64,000 bases of DNA from Collinsella intestinalis DSM 13280 (GCF_000156175.1 NZ_GG692710.1:188160-252159), one strand, 5' to 3'. Positions 17,446 to 26,234 are shown, counted from the stretch's first letter. Notes: generated by a model not told the origin, from the letters alone. A program made the numbers and translations.

Positions 17446-18093
17446 ATGGCCATCACCCCCGCTGACATCCAGGCGCAGACCTTCTCCGAGGCCAAGCGCG
17501 GTTACGACCCCGCTGAGGTCGACGTCTTCCTCGAGCAGCTCGCCTCCGAGGTCGACGCCATGCTCAATAAGATCGTGGACCTCAAGACCCGTCTGACCGC
17601 TACCGAGCAGGAGCTCGCCGCCGCCCAGGCTCAGGCCCAGGTCGCCGTTGCCGCCCCCGCTCCGGCTCCCGCCCCCGTGGCCAGCCCCGAGTACACCGCT
17701 ACCGCCAGCCAGATCTCCGCCGCCCTTATCGCGGCTCAGCAGTCTGCCGACAACATCGTCGCCGAGGCCCGCGAGAATGCCGACCGCATCCGCAACGAGG
17801 CCGACGCCAAGGCCCGCGAGGTCATCCGTCAGGCGCTCAACGAGAAGCAGAATGAGCTCGCCGAGATCGACCGCCTGAAGGCCTCTCGTGAGGAGTTCAA
17901 GGCTGAGTACCTCAAGCTCATCCAGCACTTCATGGACGAGGCTCAGAACGAGTTCCCGGCCGATCTGCTGGTCAGCGCTCCCACCGGCTCCGAGCCCGCG
18001 GCTGCTCCGGCTCCTGCGCCCGCTCCCGAGCCGATGCCCGTGGCCGATCCGTTCGCCCCGCTCCCGAACTTCGGTGCCGACGACCTCGACTAG
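17446..18093 (+). CDS. divIVA: DivIVA / Wag31-like polar scaffold protein
   Basis: Coiled-coil protein that marks curved membrane at poles and septa. The first 40 residues (ITPADIQAQTFSEAKRGYDPAEVDVFL) are the membrane-binding DivIVA domain with the crossed-loop FxxxxRGYxxxEVDxFL pattern. Heptad-rich coiled coils follow (about 45-75 and 95-170), separated and ended by Ala/Pro-rich linkers. At 215 residues it lies between B. subtilis DivIVA and mycobacterial Wag31 in size. ATG at 17446 follows AAAGGATAAG. Confidence 0.92.
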   Translation: MAITPADIQAQTFSEAKRGYDPAEVDVFLEQLASEVDAMLNKIVDLKTRLTATEQELAAAQAQAQVAVAAPAPAPAPVASPEYTATASQISAALIAAQQSADNIVAEARENADRIRNEADAKAREVIRQALNEKQNELAEIDRLKASREEFKAEYLKLIQHFMDEAQNEFPADLLVSAPTGSEPAAAPAPAPAPEPMPVADPFAPLPNFGADDLD

Positions 18094-18186
18094 GCATTGA
18101 ATCTCGATTGGGCGGCTATTGAGGTGCGACTTCGACTTTGATTGGAAGTCGACCCGATAAAGCCCTGTTTTTACATGTCATTGAAG

Positions 18187-18222
18187 ACGGACCCGCGTCA
18201 ATCGACGCGGGTCCGTCGTTTT
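18187..18222 (+). terminator. Rho-independent terminator after divIVA
   Basis: ACGGACCCGCGTC at 18187-18199 pairs perfectly with GACGCGGGTCCGT at 18204-18216 (13-bp stem, 4-base loop), followed by CGTTTTC. Confidence 0.8.
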
Positions 18223-18440
18223 CGGGGTTAATTGCGCGTTTCCAAGCAGCATCGGATGGAAAGCGCCTCGGTCGGATGGACAAACGGCCGTGCCCCCGTC
18301 CTCTACTCGCGCCTTGTTGAGCTTTTTCGTATCGATACTGGGAAAGCCAATGTATGGCGGGAGCCCGCAAAGTCTCCACCTGGGGATTTGAAATGCACCG
18401 AATTGCCTCTATCCGGCTTATCTCAATTCGAATACGAAAA

Positions 18441-18489
18441 AGCTCAAGCTCTCACGGCCGTGCAATTGGACGTGAGAGCTTGAGCTGTT
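18441..18489. terminator. bidirectional terminator between divIVA and the pit operon
   Basis: AGCTCAAGCTCTCACG at 18441-18456 pairs perfectly with CGTGAGAGCTTGAGCT at 18471-18486. On the minus strand the stem is followed by TTTTTCGT, a good terminator for the DUF47 gene that ends at 18521; on the plus strand GTTTTG follows. Confidence 0.8.
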
Positions 18490-18520
18490 TTGCAAAGAGG
18501 GGAGATGGGCGGATGTTCGC

Positions 18521-19144
18521 CTAGCTGTTCTTCATCACGATGGACTCGACCGTGTCGGCGACAAACTCGCAGGAGTCGGCGCAGTACTCGAGGAAGGTGT
18601 AGACGTCACGCCAGGAGATGACGGTCAGCGGGTCGAAATCGCCGGTGTGCAGCTCGCGCATGGCGGCGATGTAAATGTCGTCGCACTCGCTCTCGATGGT
18701 GTTCACGGTGATGACGTGCTCGCGAAGGCTCTTGGAGCGCTTGAACTGAGGGAGCTCGAGTACGAGATCGTGCATCTGCTCCGTGGCGCGCATGACCTTG
18801 GCCGACATCTCAGGCGCGTCGGGGCGCATCTCCTGGATGTTGGTGAAGTAGATGCGGTGCAGGACGCCTTCGATGCGGTCGACGACGACATCGATGGCGC
18901 CGGCGAGCGTGGCGATGTCCTCGCGCTCGATGGGGGTGATGAACGCGCTGATGAGGGCGTCGTTCACGTCATGTACGATCTCGTCGGCCTCCTGCTCGAT
19001 GGCGTGCATCTCGGCCACGGCCTCTTCAATCTTGGCCGGGTCGAAATCGTGCATGATCTCATCGAGCTTCTGGGCGGCCTTGCAAGCGAGCTCGGCGGCA
19101 GAAGCGAAGCTGTCGAAGTAGAACGCGTCGTTTTTCTTAGCCAT
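18521..19144 (-). CDS. DUF47 (PhoU-like) Pit accessory protein
   Basis: Cytoplasmic helical protein of the DUF47/PhoU-like family, usually encoded beside a Pit phosphate transporter and thought to regulate it. The 207-residue product has the family features ACKAAQKLDEIMHDF, the acidic IEQEADEIVHDVNDAL segment, and FITPIEREDIATLAGAIDVVVDRIEGV. The ATG follows AAAGGAC. It lies 47 bases downstream of the Pit gene in the same direction, forming a two-gene unit. Confidence 0.9.
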   Translation of the reverse strand: MAKKNDAFYFDSFASAAELACKAAQKLDEIMHDFDPAKIEEAVAEMHAIEQEADEIVHDVNDALISAFITPIEREDIATLAGAIDVVVDRIEGVLHRIYFTNIQEMRPDAPEMSAKVMRATEQMHDLVLELPQFKRSKSLREHVITVNTIESECDDIYIAAMRELHTGDFDPLTVISWRDVYTFLEYCADSCEFVADTVESIVMKNS

Positions 19145-19191
19145 GGTGGGGTCCTTTCAGGATGGTTTGAGAGGGTGTGACGGGATTCGAA

Positions 19192-20268
19192 CTAGATGAA
19201 CAGCAGGAAGAGCTTGGCCATGCAGAAGCTGATGAGACCGCAGCCCGGGAAGGTGAAGATCCAGGTCAGGAGCATGTCCTTGACCACGCCGAAGTTGATG
19301 GCGGAGATGCGCTTCACCGCACCCACGCCCATGATGGCCGTGGTCTTGACGTGCGTGGTGGAAACCGGGATGCCAGTGAGGGTCGCGAGCAGCAGACACA
19401 GGGAGCTGGAGAGGTCGGCGGAGAAACCCTGGTACTTCTCAAGCTTCACCATATCCATGCCCACGGACTTGATGATCTTCTCGCCGCCCACGGACGTGCC
19501 GACACCCATGACGACGGAGCACAGCAGCATGAGCCACACGGGGATGATCATGTTCTCGACGGAGGATTGGCCGTTGCAGAAAGCCACGCCCAGGAACAGG
19601 ACGCCGATGAACTTCTGGCCGTCCTGCGCGCCGTGCATGAAGCTCATGCCCGCGGCGCCGGCGATCTGCGCCCAACGGAAAAACGTGTTGGATTTACGCC
19701 TGTCGGTGTTGGCGAATAGGAGGGTGACGATCTTGCACACGCCCCAGCCGGCGGCGAAGCCCAGGCCGAGGGAGAGGACGAGTCCGTAAAGGACCTTGAC
19801 CCACTCGTTCATGTTGACGCCATCGGCACCGCCCAGGGCGATGGCCGCGCCGGTGAGTCCGGCGATGAGGCTGTGGCTCTCACTCGTGGGGATGCCGAAG
19901 ACGCTTGCTCCCACGGAGTACACGACGATCGAGAAGAGCGCCGCACACAGGGCGATGAGGGCGATCTGCGTGTTCGAGCCGAAGTCGACCATGTTGGAGA
20001 TGGTCGAGGCGACGCTCGCGTTGATGTGCGTCATGATGAAGACACCCAGGAAGTTGAAGATCGCGCTCATGATGATGGCGGCCTTGGGCGGCAGGCAACG
20101 CGTGGTCACGCACGTGGCGATTGCGTTTGGTGCGTCGGTCCAGCCGTTGACGAAGATGACGCCCAGCGTGAGCAAGACGGTCATGGCAAGTATTGGATTG
20201 GAAAAGACTTGCGCAATGAAATAGGAGAAGGATACGTCCACTGATACCACATTCCCATACCGGCGCAT
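19192..20268 (-). CDS. pitA: low-affinity inorganic phosphate transporter, Pit family
   Basis: Secondary phosphate (metal-phosphate):proton symporter. The 358-residue membrane protein contains the PD001131-type repeats GWTDAPNAIATCV (near the N-terminus) and GIPVSTTHVKTTAIMGVGAVK (near the C-terminus), and GIPTSESHSLIAGLTGAAIA, hallmark motifs of Pit/PHO-4 carriers. The ATG at 20268 has no good ribosome-binding site; a GTG at 20241, preceded by GGGAA, is an alternative start and would remove nine residues. A TATACAAT element lies upstream at 20296-20303 on the minus strand. The genome therefore has high-affinity (Pst) and low-affinity (Pit) uptake side by side. Confidence 0.93.
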   Translation of the reverse strand: MRRYGNVVSVDVSFSYFIAQVFSNPILAMTVLLTLGVIFVNGWTDAPNAIATCVTTRCLPPKAAIIMSAIFNFLGVFIMTHINASVASTISNMVDFGSNTQIALIALCAALFSIVVYSVGASVFGIPTSESHSLIAGLTGAAIALGGADGVNMNEWVKVLYGLVLSLGLGFAAGWGVCKIVTLLFANTDRRKSNTFFRWAQIAGAAGMSFMHGAQDGQKFIGVLFLGVAFCNGQSSVENMIIPVWLMLLCSVVMGVGTSVGGEKIIKSVGMDMVKLEKYQGFSADLSSSLCLLLATLTGIPVSTTHVKTTAIMGVGAVKRISAINFGVVKDMLLTWIFTFPGCGLISFCMAKLFLLFI

Positions 20269-20295
20269 GACAGCGCCTGTTTACACAGCCCTCCT

Positions 20296-20303
20296 ATTGT
20301 ATA
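20296..20303 (-). promoter_or_regulatory. possible -10 box (TATACAAT) for the pit operon
   Basis: TATACAAT on the minus strand lies 28 bases before the annotated Pit start. The same TACAAT core is seen before rnpB, the zinc-ribbon gene and guaB in this window. No clear -35 box is visible. Confidence 0.4.
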
Positions 20304-20417
20304 CCTTACGCAATGCTTACCAGGGCTTAACGTCGGAATGCTTTGTAATGGTCGTGTAAGGTTTGGCAAGAGGGAGACGGGTATCCGGTTCGTGTGCGTC
20401 TATTGCATTGTTGGATG

Positions 20418-20789
<372 letters not shown>

Positions 20790-20795
20790 AGAGGT

Positions 20796-20801
20796 ATTGT
20801 A
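20796..20801 (-). promoter_or_regulatory. -10 box (TACAAT) of rnpB
   Basis: TACAAT on the minus strand, about 7 bases before the start of the P1 helix of RNase P RNA. The -35 region is not convincing. Confidence 0.5.
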
Positions 20802-20814
20802 CCATGTGGCCGGA

Positions 20815-20938
20815 GGTCTTGCGAGCGGACGGGGCTTCACCCGTGCTCAAACAGTCCTGGGCTCGCGCGAAGGCCCCACGGGGCCTTCGGCTCGTGCGGA
20901 AGCTGCGCGCGGATGAAGCCCCGTCCGCTCGCAAGACC
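20815..20938. repeat. 124-bp element with 25-bp perfect inverted ends and nested palindrome
   Basis: Positions 20815-20839 and 20914-20938 are perfect reverse complements (outer parts GGTCTTGCGAGCGGAC and GTCCGCTCGCAAGACC). Inside, CGAAGGCCCC (20868-20877) and GGGGCCTTCG (20880-20889) make a second palindrome. It lies directly upstream of the rnpB promoter and ends about 80 bases before yigZ. No open frame of note. It looks like a MITE-like element or a strong structured RNA. Confidence 0.85.
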
Positions 20939-21020
20939 AAACGATCTCGGTGCAATACCGGGACTGCATTATGTTGTTGGCACGTGGCCCTTGCCGATGT
21001 GGGCCCGGTTGTGAGGGGTT

Positions 21021-21659
21021 ATGGCTGATTCGTATTTCACGGTTCGTTCCGGCGCCGAGGTGTCGGGGGAGTTCGAGGACCGCAAGAGCCGGTTTATCGC
21101 CCAGCTCGTGCATGTCGAGTCAGTGGATGAGGCCCAGGCGCATCAGGCGGCCATGCGGGCGAGGCATTACGACGCTCGGCACAATGTACCCGCGTTCATT
21201 TTGGTAGACGGCACCGAGCGTGCAAGCGATGACGGGGAGCCGCAGCGTACGAGCGGGATGCCGACGCTCGAGGTGCTGCGCGGTGCCGGGCTCAAGGATG
21301 TGTGCTGTGTGACCACGCGCTATTTCGGCGGAACGCTGCTTGGGCCGGGTGGTCTCGTGCGTGCGTATACGGCGGCGGCGCAGGCGGCCGTCGAGGCCGC
21401 GCGCGCGGCAGGCGATATCGTCGAGATGACAAGCGTGGTGAATGTGGACGTCCCGGTGGCGTATCCCCTCTACGAGCAGGTGGTCCGTATGATCGCCGAT
21501 ACCGGGGGCAAGATCGCCGGCACCGATTACACCGATCAGGTGCTGATTCACGCAATATATCGCGAAGGGGAGCACGAGGCCCTGCGTCCGCTGCTCACCG
21601 AGCTCATGGCCGGCAAGGAGGTCGTCGAGGTCGGGAGGGCGCATTTCGACGAGTTCTAG
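21021..21659 (+). CDS. yigZ: YigZ/IMPACT-family protein
   Basis: Cytoplasmic protein of the UPF0029/IMPACT family; biochemical role in bacteria is unsettled (the eukaryotic relative modulates GCN1/GCN2). The 212-residue product shows EFEDRKSRFIAQLVHVES at the N-terminus, the family signature DDGEPQRTSGMPTLEVLRGAGL, and VVTRYFGGTLLG-type CVTTRYFGGTLLGPGGLVRAY, followed by a ferredoxin-like C-terminal domain. The ATG follows GAGGGG. It stands alone and is closed by a strong terminator. Confidence 0.9.
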   Translation: MADSYFTVRSGAEVSGEFEDRKSRFIAQLVHVESVDEAQAHQAAMRARHYDARHNVPAFILVDGTERASDDGEPQRTSGMPTLEVLRGAGLKDVCCVTTRYFGGTLLGPGGLVRAYTAAAQAAVEAARAAGDIVEMTSVVNVDVPVAYPLYEQVVRMIADTGGKIAGTDYTDQVLIHAIYREGEHEALRPLLTELMAGKEVVEVGRAHFDEF

Positions 21660-21696
21660 GCGCCTGAGTCGCCCCGGTGTGTGATTGCAACGGAAT

Positions 21697-21734
21697 CGGG
21701 CCCGGACCGAGGCGTGTGTCTCGGTCCGGGCCCG
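21697..21734. terminator. bidirectional terminator between yigZ and the convergent cysteine protein
   Basis: CGGGCCCGGACCGAG at 21697-21711 pairs perfectly with CTCGGTCCGGGCCCG at 21720-21734 (15-bp stem, 8-base loop). It lies between convergent genes. Confidence 0.75.
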
Positions 21735-21771
21735 CTTTGCATGCGGTTTCGCATGCGGCGATGGTGGCGTT

Positions 21772-22212
21772 TTAAGCCTCGAGGGTGTCGACGAGCAGGT
21801 CGATGGCGTCGTCGATGCAGCCGGCGCAGCTACGCAGCGCCCCGGTGTCCGTACCCACGCCCTTGAGCTCGCGGCAGATGGTGGAGCCGTTCTTATCGCG
21901 GAACGCGTCGCAGTACGCGCGCGCCATGCGATAGGTGGCGCCCTTGCTGCCAGGTGCGTCGAAACCCGAGCTTCTCACCTGTCCGAGCGCCATGATGCCG
22001 CCTGCAATGGCGCCGCAGGTCTCGGTCATGCCGCCCATGCCCGCTCCAAAGCCCTCGGCGAGTGCGAAGGCGGTGTGGTCATCGAGTCCGAGTTTCGGCG
22101 CCATCGCGCAGATCACGGATTGCGCGCAGTTGAACCCTTGGGCATGATAGTCGGCTGCCGCCGCCTTGAGCGCTTCGCGGTCGAGCGAGATTTCATCTTT
22201 GTTGATTGCCAT
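21772..22212 (-). CDS. C_GCAxxG_C_C family redox-active protein
   Basis: Small cysteine-rich protein of 146 residues of the C_GCAxxG_C_C family (Pfam redox-active protein), whose cysteines are proposed to bind metal or act in redox reactions; function unproven. The pattern is visible as NCAQSVICA, GFGAGMGGMTETCGAIAGGIMALG, YCDAF, TICRELKGV and SCAGCIDDAIDLL. It starts MAINKDEIS after AAGGAAG. It is convergent with yigZ and divergent from the metY-like gene, with about 100 bases between the two starts. Confidence 0.88.
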   Translation of the reverse strand: MAINKDEISLDREALKAAAADYHAQGFNCAQSVICAMAPKLGLDDHTAFALAEGFGAGMGGMTETCGAIAGGIMALGQVRSSGFDAPGSKGATYRMARAYCDAFRDKNGSTICRELKGVGTDTGALRSCAGCIDDAIDLLVDTLEA

Positions 22213-22312
22213 AGTTCTTCCTTTTCGATTGCTCTGAACGGTATACCATTTTACCTATCTGAACGCAGGGGAGGGCCCGAGTGGCCGAACCCGTATGAAC
22301 GAAGGAGAGCCC

Positions 22313-23593
22313 ATGGCCGAGCATATCGGAACCACGTGCGTGCAGGGCGGCTACCGTCCCGGTGACGCGGAGCCCCGTCAGGTGCCCATCTATCAGTCCA
22401 CCACCTGGAAGTACGACACCTCCGAGCACATGGGCAAACTGTTCGATCTCGAGGAATCGGGTTATTTCTACACCCGCCTTCAGAATCCCACCAACGATGC
22501 CGTCGCGGCCAAGATCTGCGAGCTCGAGGGCGGCACCGCCGCCATGTTGACGAGCTCCGGTCAGGCCGCGAACTTCTTCGCCGTCTTCAATATCGCCGGG
22601 GCGGGCGATCACGTGGTGGCGAGCTCGGCCATCTACGGGGGCAGCTACAATCTGCTCGTCCACACCATGCGCCGCATGGGCCTGGAGTGCACCTTTGTCG
22701 CCCCCAACGCGACCGATGAGGAGCTCGAGGCGGCCTTCCGCCCCAACACCAAGTGCGTCTTCGGCGAGACCATCGCCAATCCGGCACTCGCCGTGCTCGA
22801 CATCGAGCGTTTCGCCGCCGCCGCGCATGCCCATGGCGTGCCGCTGATCGTGGACAACACGTTCCCCACGCCCGTCAATTGCCGTCCCATTGAGTGGGGC
22901 GCCGATATCGTGACGCACTCCACTACCAAGTACATGGACGGTCACGGCGCGGCCGTGGGCGGTGCCATCGTGGACTCCGGTCGCTTCGACTGGACTGCGC
23001 ACGCCGATAAGTTCCCCGGTCTCACCACCCCCGACGAGTCGTATCACGGCGTCGTCTACACCGAGCGCTTCGGTCTCGAGGGTGCCTTCATCACCAAGGC
23101 GACCGCCCAGCTCATGCGCGACCTCGGCTCCATCCAGAGCCCCCAAAACGCCTACCTGCTGAATCTCGGTCTGGAGAGCCTGCATGTGCGCATGCCCCAA
23201 CACTGCAAGAACGGTCAGGCCATGGCCGAGTTCCTCGCCGGGCACCCCGCCGTGCGCTTCGTGCGCTACCCCGGTCTTCCCGGTGACGAGTATTACGAGC
23301 TCGCGCAGAAGTACCTGCCGAACGGCTCCTGCGGCGTGGTGAGCTTCGGCTTCAACGGTGGGCGCGAGGCGGCCGAGCAGTTCATGAAGAGCCTCAAGAT
23401 CGCGCAGATCGCCACGCACGTGGCCGATGCCCGCACCTGCTGCCTGCATCCGGCCAATGCCACGCACCGTCAGATGAACGACGCCGAGCTCGAGGCCTGC
23501 GGCATCGCCCCCGATATGGTGCGTCTGTCGTGCGGTATCGAGAGCACTGATGATCTGATCGCGGATGTCGAGCAGGCGCTCGCCGGTCTGTAA
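22313..23593 (+). CDS. metY: O-acetylhomoserine sulfhydrylase-type PLP enzyme
   Basis: PLP-dependent enzyme of the Cys/Met metabolism family; most likely makes homocysteine from O-acetylhomoserine and sulfide, though methionine gamma-lyase activity is possible. The 426-residue product contains the phosphate-binding SSGQAAN (about residue 82), SSAIYGGSYNLL, VDNTF (about 181) and STTKYMDGHG with catalytic Lys206, plus the C-terminal VRLSCGIESTDDLIADVEQAL. The ATG at 22313 has GAAGGAGAG at 4-12 bases upstream; an earlier ATG at 22295 does not. No SAM or other riboswitch is evident upstream. Next gene starts 10 bases later. Confidence 0.85.
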   Translation: MAEHIGTTCVQGGYRPGDAEPRQVPIYQSTTWKYDTSEHMGKLFDLEESGYFYTRLQNPTNDAVAAKICELEGGTAAMLTSSGQAANFFAVFNIAGAGDHVVASSAIYGGSYNLLVHTMRRMGLECTFVAPNATDEELEAAFRPNTKCVFGETIANPALAVLDIERFAAAAHAHGVPLIVDNTFPTPVNCRPIEWGADIVTHSTTKYMDGHGAAVGGAIVDSGRFDWTAHADKFPGLTTPDESYHGVVYTERFGLEGAFITKATAQLMRDLGSIQSPQNAYLLNLGLESLHVRMPQHCKNGQAMAEFLAGHPAVRFVRYPGLPGDEYYELAQKYLPNGSCGVVSFGFNGGREAAEQFMKSLKIAQIATHVADARTCCLHPANATHRQMNDAELEACGIAPDMVRLSCGIESTDDLIADVEQALAGL

Positions 23594-23603
23594 GGAGACG
23601 GGA

Positions 23604-24512
23604 ATGGCAGATCGCAAGCCCAATTCCAAGAAGCAGGCGCGTGCGGAGAAGGCGCAGCGCCATGCCGAGCAGATGGCTGCCCGCTTTGGCAAGGAGATCG
23701 AGCGCAGCCTCGCCGGCGTCCAGCGTCTTGAGGCCCCCGTCACCTCCGAGGTCGAGGGCCGCGTGCCCGAGGTCCGTGTCATGGCCGCCGACGCCGTGGC
23801 GGCGATTCTCGAGAACGGCCGTGGCCGCGCCGAGTTCTGCGACTTGGCGGTCCTCGACTTCGCCTCATTCACCAACCCGGGCGGCGGCTACATCCGCGGC
23901 TCCTGGGCGCAGGAGGAGGCCTTGTGCGCCGAGTCGTTCCTGTACAACGTGCTCGAGAAACAGGGCGACTGGTACGGTGAGAATTGCCGTCGCAATATCA
24001 ACTGCGATCTCTACCGTAATCGCGCACTCGTCGTTCCCAAGGTGCGCTTCTCCCGTGAGAAGATCCACGCCTACGCCGATGTGCTCGTGGTGGCCGCGCC
24101 CAACGCCCGCCTCGCCCGCGAGGAGTACAAGGTCGACGAGGCCGCCCTCGTGCGCGCTATGCGCGACCGCATTCACTTCGCCCTCAACATCGTCGATGCG
24201 CTGGGCCACAAGCAGGTCGTACTGGGCGCTTGGGGCTGCGGCGTCTTTGGCTGGGAGGCCGAGCTCGTGTCCGAGCTGTTCCGCGAGGAGCTGGCGTCGG
24301 GTTCCCATGGCATCGAGCTCGCGATCTTCGCCGTTCCGCGCGATCGCTTCAACGAGAATCTCGCGTGCTTTGAGCACGCGCTCTCGACCTTCCCCGAGAG
24401 GAATCAGGTGAGCTTCGCCGACGCCCTCGCCGAGCGCCGTGCCGCCGAGCAAGCCGCCGCTGCCGCCGAAGAGGATGATGGGGAAGAGGACGACTGGCGC
24501 AAGTACCTGTAG
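23604..24512 (+). CDS. TIGR02452 / microbial poly(ADP-ribose) glycohydrolase-like protein
   Basis: Predicted macrodomain-fold glycohydrolase that removes ADP-ribose chains (family inference). The 302-residue protein has the PARG signature as FTNPGGGYIRGSWAQEEALC (about residues 91-110), with the glycine-rich loop and the QEE catalytic glutamates, then VLVVAAPNARL and LGAWGCGVFG, matching DUF2263/TIGR02452 proteins. The first 45 residues are basic and coil-like; the last 20 are acidic. It follows the metY-like gene by 10 bases and precedes a nitroreductase by 24 bases, so it is probably in an operon with them. Confidence 0.85.
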   Translation: MADRKPNSKKQARAEKAQRHAEQMAARFGKEIERSLAGVQRLEAPVTSEVEGRVPEVRVMAADAVAAILENGRGRAEFCDLAVLDFASFTNPGGGYIRGSWAQEEALCAESFLYNVLEKQGDWYGENCRRNINCDLYRNRALVVPKVRFSREKIHAYADVLVVAAPNARLAREEYKVDEAALVRAMRDRIHFALNIVDALGHKQVVLGAWGCGVFGWEAELVSELFREELASGSHGIELAIFAVPRDRFNENLACFEHALSTFPERNQVSFADALAERRAAEQAAAAAEEDDGEEDDWRKYL

Positions 24513-24536
24513 CGCCGACCATCGAAGGAGAGATGC

Positions 24537-25070
24537 ATGTCTTTTGCAGAACTGACCCGTTCCCGGTATGCCTGCCGCAGCTATGAGGAGCGCGCGATCG
24601 AGCCCGAGAAGCTCTCCGCGATTTTGGAGGCCGGTCGCATCGCCCCGTCCGCCTGCAACAAGCACCCGAGTCGCGTGCTCGTGTGCGACACGGACGCCCT
24701 GCGCGAGAAGGCGGCCAAAGCGGCCAAGCACTTCGCCAAGGACGGCAGCGTGTTTGGCGCGCCGGTCGTCCTGATGGTGTGCGAGAAGGTCGACACGGCT
24801 TGGGTGCGCAAGTACGACCAGATGGGCTCGGGTGACATCGACACGAGCATCGTGGTCGACCAGATGATGATGCAGGCCGAGGACCTCGGGCTTTCCACCT
24901 GCTGGGTCTGCCATTTCGACCCGCGCGTGGCCATCGATGAGTTTGGGTTGCCCGCCGACCTGTACCCGGTGCATATGCTCACCGTGGGTTACGCCGCCGA
25001 CGAGATCGCGAGCGAGTGCGTTCGCGAGGCCCGCACCATCCCGATGTCCGATTTCCGCATCGTCCTCTAA
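24537..25070 (+). CDS. nitroreductase-family FMN oxidoreductase
   Basis: Predicted FMN-dependent NAD(P)H oxidoreductase of the nitroreductase family, substrate unknown. At 177 residues it shows the N-terminal FMN contacts LTRSRYACRSYEERAI and RIAPSACNKHPSRVLV, and the middle ASIVVDQMMMQAEDLGLSTCWV-like DTSIVVDQMMMQAEDLGLS motif. The ATG has GAAGGAG upstream. Probably an operon partner of the PARG-like gene. Confidence 0.88.
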   Translation: MSFAELTRSRYACRSYEERAIEPEKLSAILEAGRIAPSACNKHPSRVLVCDTDALREKAAKAAKHFAKDGSVFGAPVVLMVCEKVDTAWVRKYDQMGSGDIDTSIVVDQMMMQAEDLGLSTCWVCHFDPRVAIDEFGLPADLYPVHMLTVGYAADEIASECVREARTIPMSDFRIVL

Positions 25071-25202
25071 CCGGCTCATCCGACCGCTCGTCGGTCTCCG
25101 CGCCCGTTCACCTCGTCCGCCGACCCTCCCTTTCATTTTGGGTACAAGGAGCGAGATGCGCGCACGCGCCATGAGACCATACCCCGACCCGGAGAGCACG
25201 CG

Positions 25203-26174
25203 ATGAAGACCACGACCATCACCTATGCCAGCCGCGACAACGCCTCCACGGTGCGCGCCCTCATGTGGGAGCCCGACGAGGTCGCCTCGGGGGGCGAGGC
25301 GCCCCGTGGGCTTGTCCAGATCGTGCACGGCATGTCCGAGCACGTGGAGCGCTACGAGGGCTTCGCCTCCTTCCTTTGCGAGCAGGGTTTCGCCGTCTGC
25401 GCGAACGATCATATAGGTCATGGCAAGAGCGTCTCGAGCGCCGAGGACTTGGGTCACATGCCACTCGAGGTCGGCGAGGACGTGCTCGTCGCCGATGTGC
25501 AGACGCTGCGCGAGCTCGCCCTTGAGCGCCTGTCTCAGCGCTGCGACATGCGGGTGAGCGGCATCCCGTACGTGATCTTCGGTCACTCCATGGGAAGCTT
25601 CATCACCCGCGTGTTCCTGACCCGCCATGCCTTTGGCGTGCGCGCCGCCGTCCTGTGCGGCACCGGTCATCAGCCCCGTCCCCTTTCGGCGGCGGGCAAG
25701 GCCCTTACGGGTTCATTGGCCAAAAAGCATGGCGAGCGCTACGTGAGCGAGCTCGTTGACGGAATGGGTGCCGGCGGCTACGGCAGGGCCATCAAGGACG
25801 CCGAGACAGATCTGGACTGGATCGCCACCGACCCCGAGGTCGTTGCCGAATACCAGCGCGACCCTCTGTGCGGTCAAAAGTTCACCGTCGGCGCATATCA
25901 CGTGCTGACGAGCTTGGTGTCCGACGCCACGGACCTGCGTTTGGCGCGCAGGGTCCCACATGCGCTGCCACTGTTGTTCGTGTCTGGCGATCAGGACCCG
26001 GTGGGCGAGTGCGGCGCCGGCGTTCATCGCGCGGCGGAGATGTATCGCAAGGCGGGCGTTGAGAGCGTGACCGAGAAGCTTTACCCCGGCATGCGCCATG
26101 AGATTTTGAACGAGCCCGTCAAGGGCGAGGTTCATCGCGACGTGCTCGCTTGGCTGGAGCGCCAGGGGCTCTAG
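25203..26174 (+). CDS. alpha/beta-hydrolase (monoacylglycerol lipase / serine aminopeptidase S33 type)
   Basis: Cytoplasmic alpha/beta-hydrolase of 323 residues similar to lysophospholipase/monoglyceride lipase proteins. The oxyanion region QIVHGMSEHVERYEGFA, the NDHIGHGKSV segment, nucleophile elbow VIFGHSMGSF, acidic residue region LFVSGDQDPVGECG and the terminal histidine MRHEILNE give a full triad. No signal peptide is visible, so it acts inside the cell. The 132-base gap before it contains no gene; an ATG at 25203 follows GGAGAGC. Confidence 0.87.
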   Translation: MKTTTITYASRDNASTVRALMWEPDEVASGGEAPRGLVQIVHGMSEHVERYEGFASFLCEQGFAVCANDHIGHGKSVSSAEDLGHMPLEVGEDVLVADVQTLRELALERLSQRCDMRVSGIPYVIFGHSMGSFITRVFLTRHAFGVRAAVLCGTGHQPRPLSAAGKALTGSLAKKHGERYVSELVDGMGAGGYGRAIKDAETDLDWIATDPEVVAEYQRDPLCGQKFTVGAYHVLTSLVSDATDLRLARRVPHALPLLFVSGDQDPVGECGAGVHRAAEMYRKAGVESVTEKLYPGMRHEILNEPVKGEVHRDVLAWLERQGL

Positions 26175-26234
26175 GCCGTTCCTTTGGGTCGGTCGCATGG
26201 GGCTGTGCCGCGTCGCTGGAAGGGGGCGCTCGAA

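Larger units (their letters stand above)
18094..18520. other. 427-base intergenic region with two terminators
   Basis: No gene is supported. It contains a small hairpin (CGACTTC at 18127-18133 with GAAGTCG at 18145-18151), the divIVA terminator and the bidirectional terminator at 18441. Short open frames here have no ribosome-binding sites and no family resemblance. Confidence 0.8.

Noticed and set aside
18232-18483. Short open frames in the divIVA-DUF47 gap
   Set aside because: They overlap the two terminators and have no ribosome-binding sites.
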